Below, piece after piece: positions 49,407 through 58,527 of a stretch of DNA of 64,000 nt. The stretch covers positions 496,001 through 560,000 of the forward strand of contig NZ_JABJRC010000001.1 in assembly GCF_013131805.1 (NCBI RefSeq), written 5' to 3'. A program made the position numbers and the translations under genes. A model generated the notes under the pieces. It did no database searches. It was not told where the DNA came from and saw only the letters and a list, made by a program, of their open reading frames with translations. The stretch comes from Kribbella sandramycini. GTDB lineage: Bacteria > Actinomycetota > Actinomycetes > Propionibacteriales > Kribbellaceae. The first letter of the stretch is position 1; each line of letters starts with the position of its first letter.

Positions 49407-51234
49407 CCGTCACGTCCTGGACGACGGCGGTCCCGTTGTAGACGTTCATCCCGAACTGGCCCGCCGCACTGGTCGCGTCGTTCGCGTCGATGACCTGTTT
49501 GCCGTCGAGCGCGACCTTGATCCGCGGCCCGGTCGCCTCCACGGTGAAGTGGTACGTGCGGCCGCGCTCCACCTGCAGCGGGACGGTCGCGATATCGCGA
49601 CCCGGCCGCCACAGCTTCACCACGTTCGCGGCCGCATCGACGTTCACCGTGTAATGCTGCGAGGCATCCTTCGTCGCCCGGAAGGTGAGCGCCGCCGCGA
49701 CGCCTTCGACGAGCCGGACGTCGCCGTCCAGCGTGAAGTCCGACCCGGTCGCCGTGCTGAGGTAGAAACCGTCGCCGGGCGACTTGCCTTGTTTGCCCGC
49801 GGCAACATCACTCCATTGGCCACGGGCGGCGTACCACGGCCCCTGCAGGCTGGTCTCCAGGGTCGACTCACCCGGCGGTCGCCAGATCGACGCCAGCTCG
49901 TGGATCGTCAGCGACTCCAGCCGGATCGCGCCCTCGGTGAACAGCTCCAGGCCGTCCCCGCCGGGCAGGCTGTCGAAGTTCACGTTGTAGCTCTGGTAGA
50001 CCTCGCCATCGTTGCCGAAGACATCGAGTTGCCCGCGGTCCACCAGGATCCGCAGCTTGATCTTCCCCGACTTCGGCCGCAACGGCACACCGCCCAGCTG
50101 TTGCGCCCGGACGTCGTACGCGACCTCCCGGTCGTACCAATCCCCCGGCCCGGTCTGCAACCGGAACCCGAACCGCCGCGCGCTCCGGACGTCGATCGTC
50201 GCATCGAGCTCATAGGTCCGCACCCGGACGCCGCTCAGCAGCCGGCGCGCCGATTTGTCATCCAGAGCGACATCCGTCCAGGTACGGGTGTTCGCCCGCA
50301 GCGACGCGAGCTCGGCGATCGGCGTGCTGACGACGCGGACGCCGTCCGTCGTCCGCCGCAGCTTGAAGTCGACCGGGAACGACGCGTTACCGGTCCAGAT
50401 CGAGCCGTAGTTCTCGCCCTGCCAGGCCATCGAGACGACCCGATCGCCTTTCAGGTTGGAGAAGTTGAGCCCCGCGTAGTAGCCGGCGCCGGCGAACGTC
50501 TCGGTCTGGTTGAGTTTCTGCGGCGCCGACCAGTCGGTGCGGAACGACGTACCGTCCCACTCGCCGACGAGGTAGCGGCCGCCGCCGTCGTGCAGGACCC
50601 AGTGGTACGTGCCGTCGAGCGGCATCCGGATCATGTTCGGGCACTCGAACAGCCAGTCGGCCCGGTAGCGCGACGCGAACGTCCACGACAGCAGGTCGGT
50701 CGAGCTGAAGAAGTCGGCGCCGTTGCCGCCGGCATCGGACCAGAGCACCATGCCCCAGCGCTGCGAGACCGGATCCCAGAAGACCTTGGGATCGCGGCTC
50801 GTCCCGGCCGGGGTGACCACCTTGCGGCCGCCGTCGTACGCCGTGAACGTGTCACCGCCGTCGAGGCTGTAGAAGATCGTGACGCCGTTCGTCCCGGAGT
50901 AGACCAGGATCGGGTCGTGGTCGCCGTTCTTCAGGCCGCTCTCGTTCCCGCAGTCGACGACGCCGCCACCCGACCACAGGTCACCGGGGTGGATCGCCGG
51001 GTCGAGCGCGATCGGTCGTTGCTGCCAGTGCACGAGGTCGGTGCTCGTCGCGTGCCCCCAGTGCATGGTGTTCCAGACCAGGCTGTTCGGGGCGTGCTGG
51101 TAGTAGAGGTGGTAGACGCCGCGATAGTAGAGCGGCGCGTTCACGTCGTTCATCCAGCCGCTGCGGGTGCTGAAGTGGAACTGGCCGCGGTTGTCCTCTT
51201 GGTAGTTCGTGGGCGGGTACGGAAAGTTCGTCAT
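49393..51234 (-). CDS. Glycoside hydrolase family 32 (fructan/sucrose hydrolase) without a signal peptide
   Basis: 613 aa. Nucleophile Asp30 in SGWMNDVNAP (family WMNDPNG), SRDPKVFW (RDP motif) and LFECPNM (catalytic Glu, ECP). A beta-sandwich follows the five-blade propeller, and about 170 extra C-terminal residues resemble a concanavalin-like module (TLDGDVRLVEGVAAALTF... VALDGKQVIDAND). No export signal is seen, so it acts inside on imported oligosaccharide or sucrose-like substrates. It overlaps the ABC ATPase gene by 4 bp and is last in the operon started by the sugar-binding protein. Confidence 0.9.
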   Translation of the reverse strand: MTNFPYPPTNYQEDNRGQFHFSTRSGWMNDVNAPLYYRGVYHLYYQHAPNSLVWNTMHWGHATSTDLVHWQQRPIALDPAIHPGDLWSGGGVVDCGNESGLKNGDHDPILVYSGTNGVTIFYSLDGGDTFTAYDGGRKVVTPAGTSRDPKVFWDPVSQRWGMVLWSDAGGNGADFFSSTDLLSWTFASRYRADWLFECPNMIRMPLDGTYHWVLHDGGGRYLVGEWDGTSFRTDWSAPQKLNQTETFAGAGYYAGLNFSNLKGDRVVSMAWQGENYGSIWTGNASFPVDFKLRRTTDGVRVVSTPIAELASLRANTRTWTDVALDDKSARRLLSGVRVRTYELDATIDVRSARRFGFRLQTGPGDWYDREVAYDVRAQQLGGVPLRPKSGKIKLRILVDRGQLDVFGNDGEVYQSYNVNFDSLPGGDGLELFTEGAIRLESLTIHELASIWRPPGESTLETSLQGPWYAARGQWSDVAAGKQGKSPGDGFYLSTATGSDFTLDGDVRLVEGVAAALTFRATKDASQHYTVNVDAAANVVKLWRPGRDIATVPLQVERGRTYHFTVEATGPRIKVALDGKQVIDANDATSAAGQFGMNVYNGTAVVQDVTVSAR

Positions 51235-52025
51235 GTGTCCACCAGGTTGGGCGGGGCATCCGGGTCGCCGGGGCGCAGGGCCCCGGTCATCAGCGAGACC
51301 ACCTGACTCATCGTCGCGTCCGCCGGGCGTACGACGGCAGCGCGGCGACCGAGCCGGTGGACGTGGATACGGTCGGCGATCTCGAAAACCTGCGGCATGT
51401 CGTGACTGATCAGCACCACCGGCAGCCCGCGGTCGCGGATCCGCCGGATCAGGTCGAGCACCTGGCCGGACTCCTTGACCCCGAGCGCGGCCGTGGGCTC
51501 GTCCATGATCACCATCTTGCGGCCGAACATCGCCGCCCGGGCGACGGCAACCGCCTGGCGCTGACCACCGGACAGCGTCTCGACCAACTGGCCGATGTGC
51601 TGCACGGTTTCGATGCCGAGGGCATCTAGCTGTTCCTGGGCCTGCTGCCGCATCGCGCCGCGGTCGAGCAGCCGGAGCACACTGCCGAGCGGGCCGGTGC
51701 GGCGGATTTCGCGGCCGAGGAAGAGGTTGGTCGCGATATCCATCGCGGGCGCGAGCGCGAGGGTCTGATGGACGGTCTCGATCCCGGCGTGGCGGGCGTC
51801 GAGCGGGGAGTGGAAATGCGTCTCCACGCCGTCCAGCAGAACGGTGCCCTCGTCGGGGACGAGCGCGCCGGACAGCGCTTTGATCAGACTGGACTTGCCG
51901 GCGCCGTTGTCGCCGACCACCGCGAGCACCTCGCCGGGGAGCAGATCGAAATCGGCGCCGTCGATCGCGGTGACGCGGCCGTAGCGCTTCACCAGGCCGC
52001 GCGCCTGGAGGGCCGGGGCGGTCAT
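51231..52025 (-). CDS. Sugar ABC transporter ATP-binding protein
   Basis: 264-aa single-domain ATPase. Walker A GDNGAGKSS, signature LSGGQRQAVAVARA, Walker B MVIMDEPTAALG and switch SHD (LISHDMP). Single NBD length resembles FrcA rather than RbsA, which has two. Start at 52025 set by the ATGA overlap with the permease. Coupled also to GH32 downstream. Confidence 0.92.
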   Translation of the reverse strand: MTAPALQARGLVKRYGRVTAIDGADFDLLPGEVLAVVGDNGAGKSSLIKALSGALVPDEGTVLLDGVETHFHSPLDARHAGIETVHQTLALAPAMDIATNLFLGREIRRTGPLGSVLRLLDRGAMRQQAQEQLDALGIETVQHIGQLVETLSGGQRQAVAVARAAMFGRKMVIMDEPTAALGVKESGQVLDLIRRIRDRGLPVVLISHDMPQVFEIADRIHVHRLGRRAAVVRPADATMSQVVSLMTGALRPGDPDAPPNLVDT

Positions 52026-53014
52026 CGCGACCTCCGCCGGACGATCTGATCGAAGGCGACGGCCGCGATCACGAGCACACCGGTGGCGACGTCCTGGTAG
52101 AGACTGTCGATCCCGGCCTGGGTGAGGCCGCTGCGCAGGACGGCGACGATCAGCGCGCCGACCACGGTGCCGAGGACGCTGCCGCGGCCGCCGAACAGGC
52201 TGGTGCCGCCGATCACGACGGCGGTGATGCTGTCCAGGTTGCCGGTCTGGAAGGCGTTCGGGTCCGCGTTCGGGATCCGGCCGAGGGCTTGCCAGGCGGC
52301 GAAGGCGTAGATCACGCCGGCCACCAGGTAGACGCTGAACCGCGTCCGGCCGACGTGGATACCGGTCAGCCGGGCCGCCTCCGGGTCGTTGCCCAGGGCA
52401 TACACATGGCGGCCCCAGGCCGTCCGTGTCAACGCGTACCAGGTGACGGCGAACATCACCACGGCCAGCGTCATCCCGTGGGTGACCCGGATCTGCCCGA
52501 ACAGGTACCCGCCCTCCCCCAGGACGCCGAGCAGGTTGTCCGTCACCGGGAACGAGTTGCCCTCGGAGTACAACCGCCCGGCCGCCAGGACGACGGTGAG
52601 CATGCCGAGCGTCACGATGAACGGCGGCAGGTTCAGCCACGTCACCAACCCACCCGACACCGCGCCCAGCGCAGCACACACCAGGAACCCGGCCACCAGC
52701 GCGACCACGGACGAACTCCCGCCGATCACCAGCTTCGCCAGCACCATCGTCCCGAGCACCATGATCGCCGCATTCGCCAGGTCGATCCCGCCCGTCAGCA
52801 CGATCAACGTCTGCCCGAGCGCCAACGTCGCCACCACCAGCGACTGCTGAACCACCAAGCTCAAGTTGTCCACAGTCAAGAACGTGCTGGTGGTCACCGA
52901 AAACACCACAATCGCGACGAGCAGCGCAGCAAGCGGTCCGAGTGCGGGATTGTGCAGGAAAGCTTCCGCCGAACGGTTGCGCAGTGAAGGCGCCGCCTTC
53001 TCAGTCACACTCAT
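52022..53014 (-). CDS. Sugar ABC transporter permease (RbsC/FrcC-like)
   Basis: 330 aa, about nine to ten helices. LIVLTGGIDLANAAIMVLG is the branched/ribose-type signature, and NPEAARLTGI..., GRIPNADPNAF and GGTSLFGGRGSVLGTVVGAL are typical of RbsC/FrcC. ATG 53014, 3 bp after the binding-protein stop. Imports a sugar, likely fructose or a fructoside given the GH32 partner. Confidence 0.92.
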   Translation of the reverse strand: MSVTEKAAPSLRNRSAEAFLHNPALGPLAALLVAIVVFSVTTSTFLTVDNLSLVVQQSLVVATLALGQTLIVLTGGIDLANAAIMVLGTMVLAKLVIGGSSSVVALVAGFLVCAALGAVSGGLVTWLNLPPFIVTLGMLTVVLAAGRLYSEGNSFPVTDNLLGVLGEGGYLFGQIRVTHGMTLAVVMFAVTWYALTRTAWGRHVYALGNDPEAARLTGIHVGRTRFSVYLVAGVIYAFAAWQALGRIPNADPNAFQTGNLDSITAVVIGGTSLFGGRGSVLGTVVGALIVAVLRSGLTQAGIDSLYQDVATGVLVIAAVAFDQIVRRRSR

Positions 53015-53017
53015 CGG

Positions 53018-54016
53018 TCAGCCCCAGCAGTTCTGGGCGCCCCAGGTGGTGTCTTTGGAGTCGAGGCCGGGGAGGGGTTTGTCGGTGATGAGTTGGGCGC
53101 CGGTGTCTTGGAAGCCGGCGGGTTTGGTGCCGTCCTTGGCGAAGGCGACGACGGCGTCGACGCCTTGTTCGGCCATCTTCTTGGGGAACTGCATGACAGT
53201 GGCGAGGTACTTGCCGGCTTTGACGTCGGCGACGCCCTGGCAGCCGCCGTCGATGGAGCCGACGGCCACCTTGCCGGCCAGGCCCTTGGCGGTCAGGGCG
53301 GCGACGGCGCCGCGGGCGGCGGGTTCGTTGAGGGTGTAGACGGCGTTGACGGTCGCATCGCGCTGGAGGAGGTTCTCCATCGCGGCCTGCGCTTTGTTCT
53401 GGTCGCCGTTGGTGGGGGCGGCGCCGATGATCGCGGGGTCGCCGTCCTTCAGGCCCATGCCCTGCAGGAAGCCGCGGTGCCGCTGCTCGTCGACGGTGCC
53501 GCCGGGGGTGCCGTCCATCATCAGGAGCCGCGGCGGCGTCGTGCCGAGGGTGGCCTTGATGTACTTGCCCTCCAGCTCGCCGGCGGTCACGTTGTTGGTC
53601 GCGTACGTCGCGTCGACCGCGTCCTTCGGATCGGTCTCGGTGTCCAGGGCGATCACCAGAACGCCCTTCTCCTTGGCCTGTTTGAGCGCCCCGAGGATGC
53701 CGGTCGAATTGCTCGGCGTGATCAGGATGCCCTTCACGCCTTGCTGGACGAGGTTCTCGATCGCGGCCACCTGGCCCTCGTTGTCGCCGTCGAACTTGCC
53801 GGCGACGGCGATCACCTCGGCGCCCTTGGTCTGCCCGTGCGCCTTGGCCGACTCGCGGAGCTTCACGAAGTACGGGTTGGTGTCGGTCTTGGTGACCAGG
53901 CCGATCTTGACCGGCCCGCCGCTGTCACCGCCCCCGCTGCCGCTCTTGGTCTGGGTGCAGGCCGCCGTCCCCAGCAGGGCGACGGTCAGCAGGACGGCGG
54001 GGACGGTTCTTCTCAC
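53018..54016 (-). CDS. Sugar ABC transporter substrate-binding lipoprotein (periplasmic-binding type 1)
   Basis: 332 aa. Lipoprotein signal (TVALLGTAAC, lipobox with Cys20) then a RbsB/FrcB-like fold: KIGLVTKTDTNPYFVKLRES, GKFDGDNEGQVAAIENL, VKGILITPSNS, LDTETDP and TNGDQNKAQAAMENLL. GTG 54016 follows GGGAGGG; an in-frame start at 54121 covers the operator and is rejected. First gene of the operon ending in GH32; divergent from LacI. Ligand likely fructose-type. Confidence 0.92.
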   Translation of the reverse strand: MRRTVPAVLLTVALLGTAACTQTKSGSGGGDSGGPVKIGLVTKTDTNPYFVKLRESAKAHGQTKGAEVIAVAGKFDGDNEGQVAAIENLVQQGVKGILITPSNSTGILGALKQAKEKGVLVIALDTETDPKDAVDATYATNNVTAGELEGKYIKATLGTTPPRLLMMDGTPGGTVDEQRHRGFLQGMGLKDGDPAIIGAAPTNGDQNKAQAAMENLLQRDATVNAVYTLNEPAARGAVAALTAKGLAGKVAVGSIDGGCQGVADVKAGKYLATVMQFPKKMAEQGVDAVVAFAKDGTKPAGFQDTGAQLITDKPLPGLDSKDTTWGAQNCWG

Positions 54017-54084
54017 GGGTCTGCCCTCCCGAGCGGGGTCGGTTGTGAGTCGCGAAGCTAGACCGGTCCGCCCACTGGTTTCCG

Positions 54085-54110
54085 GCTTTGCGCAAAACCT
54101 TGCGCAAAGC
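54085..54110. promoter_or_regulatory. LacI operator: perfect 11-bp inverted repeat
   Basis: GCTTTGCGCAA (54085-54095), spacer AACC, and TTGCGCAAAGC (54100-54110), with perfect arms. Each arm itself contains the palindrome TTGCGCAA with a central CpG, as is usual for LacI-family operators. It lies midway in the divergent gap and would allow two LacI dimers to bind. Confidence 0.8.
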
Positions 54111-54135
54111 ACCCTGAGCAACGACCATACGACGG

Positions 54136-55152
54136 ATGGTCACCATGACCGAGGTCGCTCGCGCCGCCGGAGTGTCGGTCAGCACGGTCTCGCATGTGGT
54201 CAACGGCACCCGCCTGGTGGCCCCCGCGACCCGCGAGCGGGTGCAGCGCGCGATGGAGCGGCTCGGCTACCGCCACCAGCCGACCGCACGCTCGCTGGCC
54301 GCCGGCTCGAACCGGACCATCGGCCTCGCGATCACCGTGGCCAGCAACCCCTATTGGGTCGAGCTGATCCAGGGCATCGACGGCGAGGCCACCCGCGCCG
54401 GGCTGAACCTGATCATCGTCGACACCCGCGACGACGCGCGCTACGAGTCCGCCGCGGTCGCGAACCTGCTCGCGCACCGGATCGAGGGCCTGGTGATCGC
54501 CCCCGCCGACCACTGGCGCGACCTCACCCTGCCGATGCTGCGCGACCACGCGATCCCGTACGTCGTCGTCGACCGGATCGACCCCGAGCTGCGGATCGAC
54601 CAGGTCGGCGTCGAGAACGAGACCGCCAGTACGGCGATCGTCGACCACCTGTTGTCCCTCGGCCACACCCGGATCGGCATGCTCAGCGGGATCCCCGGCC
54701 TGTCGACCAGCTCCGAACGCGTCCGCGGGTACCAGCTCGCCCATCAGCACGCGAACGTCCCGGTCGATCCCGAGCTGATCCGCGTCGGCTCGTCGTCCAG
54801 CGAGGGCGGCCGGAAGGCGACCTGGGAGCTGCTGGAGCTCGACGACCGCCCGACCGCGCTGTTCACCGGCAACAGCAGCATGACAATCGGCGCCCTGGCC
54901 GCCTTCCACGCCGCCGGCGTCGACGTCCCGAAGGACATGGCCCTGGCCTGTTTCGACGACTTCACCTGGGCGGACCTGTTCAGCCCGGGCCTGACCACCG
55001 TGGCACAACCCTCCACGGCGATCGGCGCCCGGGCCGTTCAGCTGCTGCTCCGCCGGATGAACGACCCCGGGGCGCCCGCGCAAACCATCCGGCTACCGGC
55101 CGAGATCATGCACCGGCAGTCCTGCGGCTGCCCCCGGCCGATCAGCCGGTGA
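54136..55152 (+). CDS. LacI family transcriptional regulator
   Basis: 338 aa (or 335 from ATG 54145). HTH and hinge MTEVARAAGVSVSTVSHVVNGTRLVAPATRERVQ, then RHQPTARSLAAG, and a periplasmic-binding-like effector domain (TIGLAITVASNPYWVELIQGI, FTGNSSMTIGALAAFHAAG). It would repress the transporter/GH32 operon in the absence of sugar. The strong dyad at 54085-54110 in the shared promoter is its likely site. Overlaps the convergent phospholipase gene by 11 bp. Confidence 0.93.
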   Translation: MVTMTEVARAAGVSVSTVSHVVNGTRLVAPATRERVQRAMERLGYRHQPTARSLAAGSNRTIGLAITVASNPYWVELIQGIDGEATRAGLNLIIVDTRDDARYESAAVANLLAHRIEGLVIAPADHWRDLTLPMLRDHAIPYVVVDRIDPELRIDQVGVENETASTAIVDHLLSLGHTRIGMLSGIPGLSTSSERVRGYQLAHQHANVPVDPELIRVGSSSSEGGRKATWELLELDDRPTALFTGNSSMTIGALAAFHAAGVDVPKDMALACFDDFTWADLFSPGLTTVAQPSTAIGARAVQLLLRRMNDPGAPAQTIRLPAEIMHRQSCGCPRPISR

Positions 55153-57217
55153 CACTTGCGCGGCCCGTCTCCAGGTGGCCGCTCAGCCGCCGCCGGTACG
55201 TCGTGTCCTCGACCACCGTGACCTCGACGTCGTACCAGCCGGTGTCGGTCGGCCAGGGCACCTCGCGGCTCTGCTTACCGCGCAGCGTGACCGTGACCGC
55301 CTTGCTGCCGTAGCCCCGCGCTTTCAGTTTCAGCGTCAGCGGTTTGCGAGACGTGTTCACCAGCGCGAGCTCAAGACTGTTGCCACGCTGACAGGTCTGG
55401 ACGTCGAGCCCCGCGGCGAGCCCGTCGGTCGATCCGGCCAGCTCGGCCCAGAACCGATTCGGCCCCTGGACGGCGAACTCGTACGGCCCGTCGACCGCGA
55501 TCGCCTCGGTGTGCTCCCGGCGGACGTCGAGATGCGCCGGCGCCGGCAGCTCACCGCCGTAGGAGTAGATCGCGAAATGCGCGGCCTCGGCGCCTTCGTT
55601 GCCCAGCGCCATCTTCAACTTGCCATCGGCAACACAACCGGAAACTGCCGGCCGGTAAGGCAATGGGCGCGCCGGGCGGCGTCCGGTCTCCTGTTGCGGG
55701 ACGGCCTGGTCGGCCGGCGGGGTCGGCTTCCAGCGGGCGATCGGCGCCGGGATCGGGCCGGGCGCATCCACCTTCGGCTGCCGGTACGAGCGGTCGAAGT
55801 CGAAGGCCGAGGTGAGGTCGCCGCACGCCGTCCGCCGCCAGGTGCTGATATTCGGCTCGCGGACGCCGGTCCAGCGTTCGAGGAAGCGCAGTACCGACGT
55901 GTGGTCGAAGACCTGGGAGTTCACATGCCCGCCGACGGTCCACGGCGACACCACGGTCATCGGAACCCGCGGTCCGAGGCCGATCGGCTGACCGGCGTAC
56001 CAGTCGTCGCCTTCACCGGACTCCGGCCGCGGCGCCACCGGCGGCGGGACGTGGTCGAAGTAGCCGTCGTTCTCGTCGAAGTTGATGAACAGCGCCGTCT
56101 TGGACCAGACCTCCGGGTCGGCGGCGATCGCGTCCAGGAGCTCGTAGACGAGGTTCGCGCTGGCGACCGGCGTGGACGAGCCCGGGTGCTCGGAGTCCAC
56201 CGCAGACGGCACCAGCCAGCTGACCCGCGGCAACTTGCCGGCCTTGATATCGGCCTTGACCCGGGTGATCAGCGTCTCGGGCTCGGAGCGGTACATCGCC
56301 TGGTGGAAGAGTTTCTGGTCGGCCTTCGGCTGCTTGGCCACGGCAGCCGCCAGGTCCTTGAGCGCCTGCTGCTGCTCGGCAGGTGTCTTCGCGAACAGCT
56401 TGTCGTAGAATTCCTCGGTGGTGCGGTAGCCACCGGGGACGGAGGCCAGGATCCGGCGCCCGAGCTCCTTGAAGGTCTTGAAGTACTCGACCGCGTTGTC
56501 GGTGAAGTTGTCCCACTCCTGGTAGATCTGCCAGGAGACGCCGGCCTTCTCCAGCCGCTCGGGGTACGCCGTCCAGTCGTAGCCCTGGTGGTCGTAGTCG
56601 TACGCGGCGTTGGTGACCGCGCGCTGCGTCGTCCCGGGCTCGAAGCCGACGGTGCCCGACCAGAGGTAGTTGCGGTTCGGGTTGGTGGAGCCGTTCACCG
56701 AGCAGTGGTAGGCGTCGCAGATCGTGAAGGTCTCGGCCAGCTCGTACTGCAGCGGGATGTCGCGGCGGTCGTAGTGGGTCATCGAGGCGGCCGTCTTGGC
56801 CTGCACCCAGTTGTCGTTCCAGCCGTTGCTCCAGGCCTGGGTCGCGTCGCCGTACCCGTGCGGGAGCGCGCCCAGGTACTGGATGTCGTCGGGTTTGCGG
56901 CCGGCCGCGGCGGCCGCGGCGCGGATCGAGAACGGCAGCACCTCGCCGCCGCCGGTCTTCGGCTGCTGGAAGACGCTTCGGCCGTTCCGCAGCCGCAGCG
57001 GCTGGCGGTCGCCGTACCCGCGGACGCCGCGCAGCGTGCCGTAGTAGTGGTCGAACGACCGGTTCTCCTGCATGAGCACGATCACGTGCTCGATCGCTCG
57101 CAGACCGCCGCGCCGCACAGGTTGCGCCATCGCGGTGTGCAGCGACGGCGGGAGCAGCGACAACGCTGCCCCGCCGGCCGCCGAACCGAGCACCAGGCGC
57201 CGGGAGATATCCGTCAT
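55142..57217 (-). CDS. Tat-secreted phospholipase C (non-haemolytic, phosphocholine type)
   Basis: 691 aa. Tat signal SRRLVLGSAAGGAALSL, then IEHVIVLMQENRSFDHYYGTLRGVRG, the phosphoesterase-family start, HYDRRDIPLQYELAETF, YHCSVNGSTNPNRNYLWSG, NFDENDGYFDHVPPP (metal-binding Asp/His) and two C-terminal DUF756 modules. Cleaves phospholipid head groups outside the cell, releasing phosphate and diacylglycerol. ATG 57217 with TAAGGT 7 nt upstream (leaderless candidate). No Pho box is obvious. Confidence 0.9.
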   Translation of the reverse strand: MTDISRRLVLGSAAGGAALSLLPPSLHTAMAQPVRRGGLRAIEHVIVLMQENRSFDHYYGTLRGVRGYGDRQPLRLRNGRSVFQQPKTGGGEVLPFSIRAAAAAAGRKPDDIQYLGALPHGYGDATQAWSNGWNDNWVQAKTAASMTHYDRRDIPLQYELAETFTICDAYHCSVNGSTNPNRNYLWSGTVGFEPGTTQRAVTNAAYDYDHQGYDWTAYPERLEKAGVSWQIYQEWDNFTDNAVEYFKTFKELGRRILASVPGGYRTTEEFYDKLFAKTPAEQQQALKDLAAAVAKQPKADQKLFHQAMYRSEPETLITRVKADIKAGKLPRVSWLVPSAVDSEHPGSSTPVASANLVYELLDAIAADPEVWSKTALFINFDENDGYFDHVPPPVAPRPESGEGDDWYAGQPIGLGPRVPMTVVSPWTVGGHVNSQVFDHTSVLRFLERWTGVREPNISTWRRTACGDLTSAFDFDRSYRQPKVDAPGPIPAPIARWKPTPPADQAVPQQETGRRPARPLPYRPAVSGCVADGKLKMALGNEGAEAAHFAIYSYGGELPAPAHLDVRREHTEAIAVDGPYEFAVQGPNRFWAELAGSTDGLAAGLDVQTCQRGNSLELALVNTSRKPLTLKLKARGYGSKAVTVTLRGKQSREVPWPTDTGWYDVEVTVVEDTTYRRRLSGHLETGRASVTG

Positions 57218-57290
57218 GGTCCGGACCTTATGAGCGCCTAGTAGCCACCGCAAGACCCGCAGATGAATTCCGAGGTCGGTTCGCTACTGT

Positions 57291-58370
57291 TCAGCCGCGA
57301 CGCTTGAGAGCAGAATCACGCAGTTCGGTGAGGACTGCCTCGGTCGTCTCCCAGCCCATGCAGGCATCCGTCACGGACTGGCCGTAGACCAGCTCACGGG
57401 TCGGATCGAGGTCTTGGCGGCCCTCGGTGAGGAACGATTCCAGCATCACGCCGACGATCGCCCGATCCCCCGCGGCGACCTGCGCGCCGATCTCGGCCGC
57501 GACGATCGGCTGCCGGCGGTGGTCCTTGCGGCTGTTGCCGTGGCTGGCGTCGACGACGACCCGCTCCGGCAGGCCCGCCGTCCGGAGCAGTTCGGTCGCG
57601 GCGGCGATCGAGGCGGCGTCGTAGTTCGGGCCGGTGTCCGAGCCGCGCAGGACCAGATGGCAGTCCGGGTTGCCGCGGGTGTGCAGGATCGCCGGGGCGC
57701 CGTCATGCGCGATACCGGTGAACACGTGCGGGACGGCGGCGGCCTTGATCGCGTCGGCCGCGGTCGCGATGCTTCCGTCGGGCCGGTTCTTCATGCCGAT
57801 CGGCATCGACAGGCCGGACGACAGCTGCCGGTGCACCTGGCTCTCGACGGTCCGCGCGCCGATCGCACCCCAGCCGACGGTGTCGGCGATGTACTGCGGG
57901 GTGATCGGGTCGAGGAACTCACAGCCGACCGGCAGGCCGAGCTCGGTGACCTGCAGCAGTAGCTGCCGGGCGATCCACAGACCGCGGTTGACGTCGCCGG
58001 AGCCGTCCAGGCCCGGGTCGTTGATCAGGCCCTTCCAGCCCAGGGTCGAGCGCGGCTTCTCGAAGTACACCCGCATCACCACGAGCAGGCCGTCGGAGAG
58101 CCGCTCGGCGACCGGTCGCAGGCGCTCGGCGTACTCGAGGGCCGCGTCGGCGTCGTGGACCGAGCAGGGGCCGACAACGACCAGCAGCCGGTCGTCGAAG
58201 CCGTTCAGGACGTCGGCGACGGCCTGGCGGCCGGCGACCACGGTGTCCGCCAGCTCGCCGGTCAGCGGCAGCTCGTCGTGCAGGGCGAGCGGCGTGATCA
58301 ACGGGACGGTCTTCTCGATCCGGCGGTCGGCTACAGCAGCCTGGTCGGATCGTCGGGGCAGGGTGTTCAT
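57291..58370 (-). CDS. 3-deoxy-7-phosphoheptulonate synthase (DAHP synthase, class I)
   Basis: 359 aa. First step of aromatic amino acid synthesis from PEP and erythrose 4-phosphate. AroF/G/H-type motifs: VVGPCSVHDADAALEYAERL, VYFEKPRSTLGWKGLINDP, CEFLDPITPQYIAD, GAIGARTVESQVHR, IGMKNRPDGS, VVDASHGNSRK and the metal Cys/His/Glu/Asp set. Actinobacteria usually rely on class II AroG; this class I copy is preceded by a leader peptide and terminator, so it is probably controlled by charged Tyr/Trp/Phe tRNA. ATG 58370 fits the N-terminus; 58397 is rejected. Confidence 0.93.
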   Translation of the reverse strand: MNTLPRRSDQAAVADRRIEKTVPLITPLALHDELPLTGELADTVVAGRQAVADVLNGFDDRLLVVVGPCSVHDADAALEYAERLRPVAERLSDGLLVVMRVYFEKPRSTLGWKGLINDPGLDGSGDVNRGLWIARQLLLQVTELGLPVGCEFLDPITPQYIADTVGWGAIGARTVESQVHRQLSSGLSMPIGMKNRPDGSIATAADAIKAAAVPHVFTGIAHDGAPAILHTRGNPDCHLVLRGSDTGPNYDAASIAAATELLRTAGLPERVVVDASHGNSRKDHRRQPIVAAEIGAQVAAGDRAIVGVMLESFLTEGRQDLDPTRELVYGQSVTDACMGWETTEAVLTELRDSALKRRG

Positions 58371-58433
58371 GGTGGTGGGACCTTTCCGCCGGAGCACCGC
58401 GGAAGGTCGCAGTCAGCCGGCTGGGAACGAGAA

Positions 58434-58459
58434 AAGGCAAGGACGGATGTCCTTGCCTT
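58434..58459 (-). terminator. Intrinsic terminator of the DAHP synthase attenuator
   Basis: An 11-bp perfect stem AAGGCAAGGAC/GTCCTTGCCTT closes a 4-nt loop, followed on the minus strand by TTCTC, with T-run TTTTC counting the stem end. It lies between the leader peptide stop (58490) and the synthase start (58370). Correct polarity for rho-independent termination; this is the only well-formed U-tailed terminator I noticed in the window. Confidence 0.85.
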
Positions 58460-58461
58460 CG

Positions 58462-58527
58462 GGCCGGCTCGGCGGTTTGCGGGGAGGCGTCAGCGATCGG
58501 CTGAGCTGCCCGGCACCGGAGCCGGCC
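58462..58527 (-). promoter_or_regulatory. Candidate competing RNA pairing of the attenuator
   Basis: GAGCCGGCC (58470-58462, minus strand) directly before the terminator stem is the exact complement of GGCCGGCTC (58527-58519) inside the leader ORF, just after its last Trp codon. A ribosome stalled on aromatic codons would occupy or free this segment and so change folding at the terminator. Confidence 0.55.

Noticed and set aside
55142..57217. Pho box in front of phospholipase C
   Set aside because: No pair of GTTCACC-like repeats is recognisable upstream of 57217.
53346..57241. Long plus-strand frames over the sugar-binding protein and phospholipase genes
   Set aside because: Arg/Pro/His-rich translations without recognisable motifs; the minus strand has complete, motif-bearing proteins.
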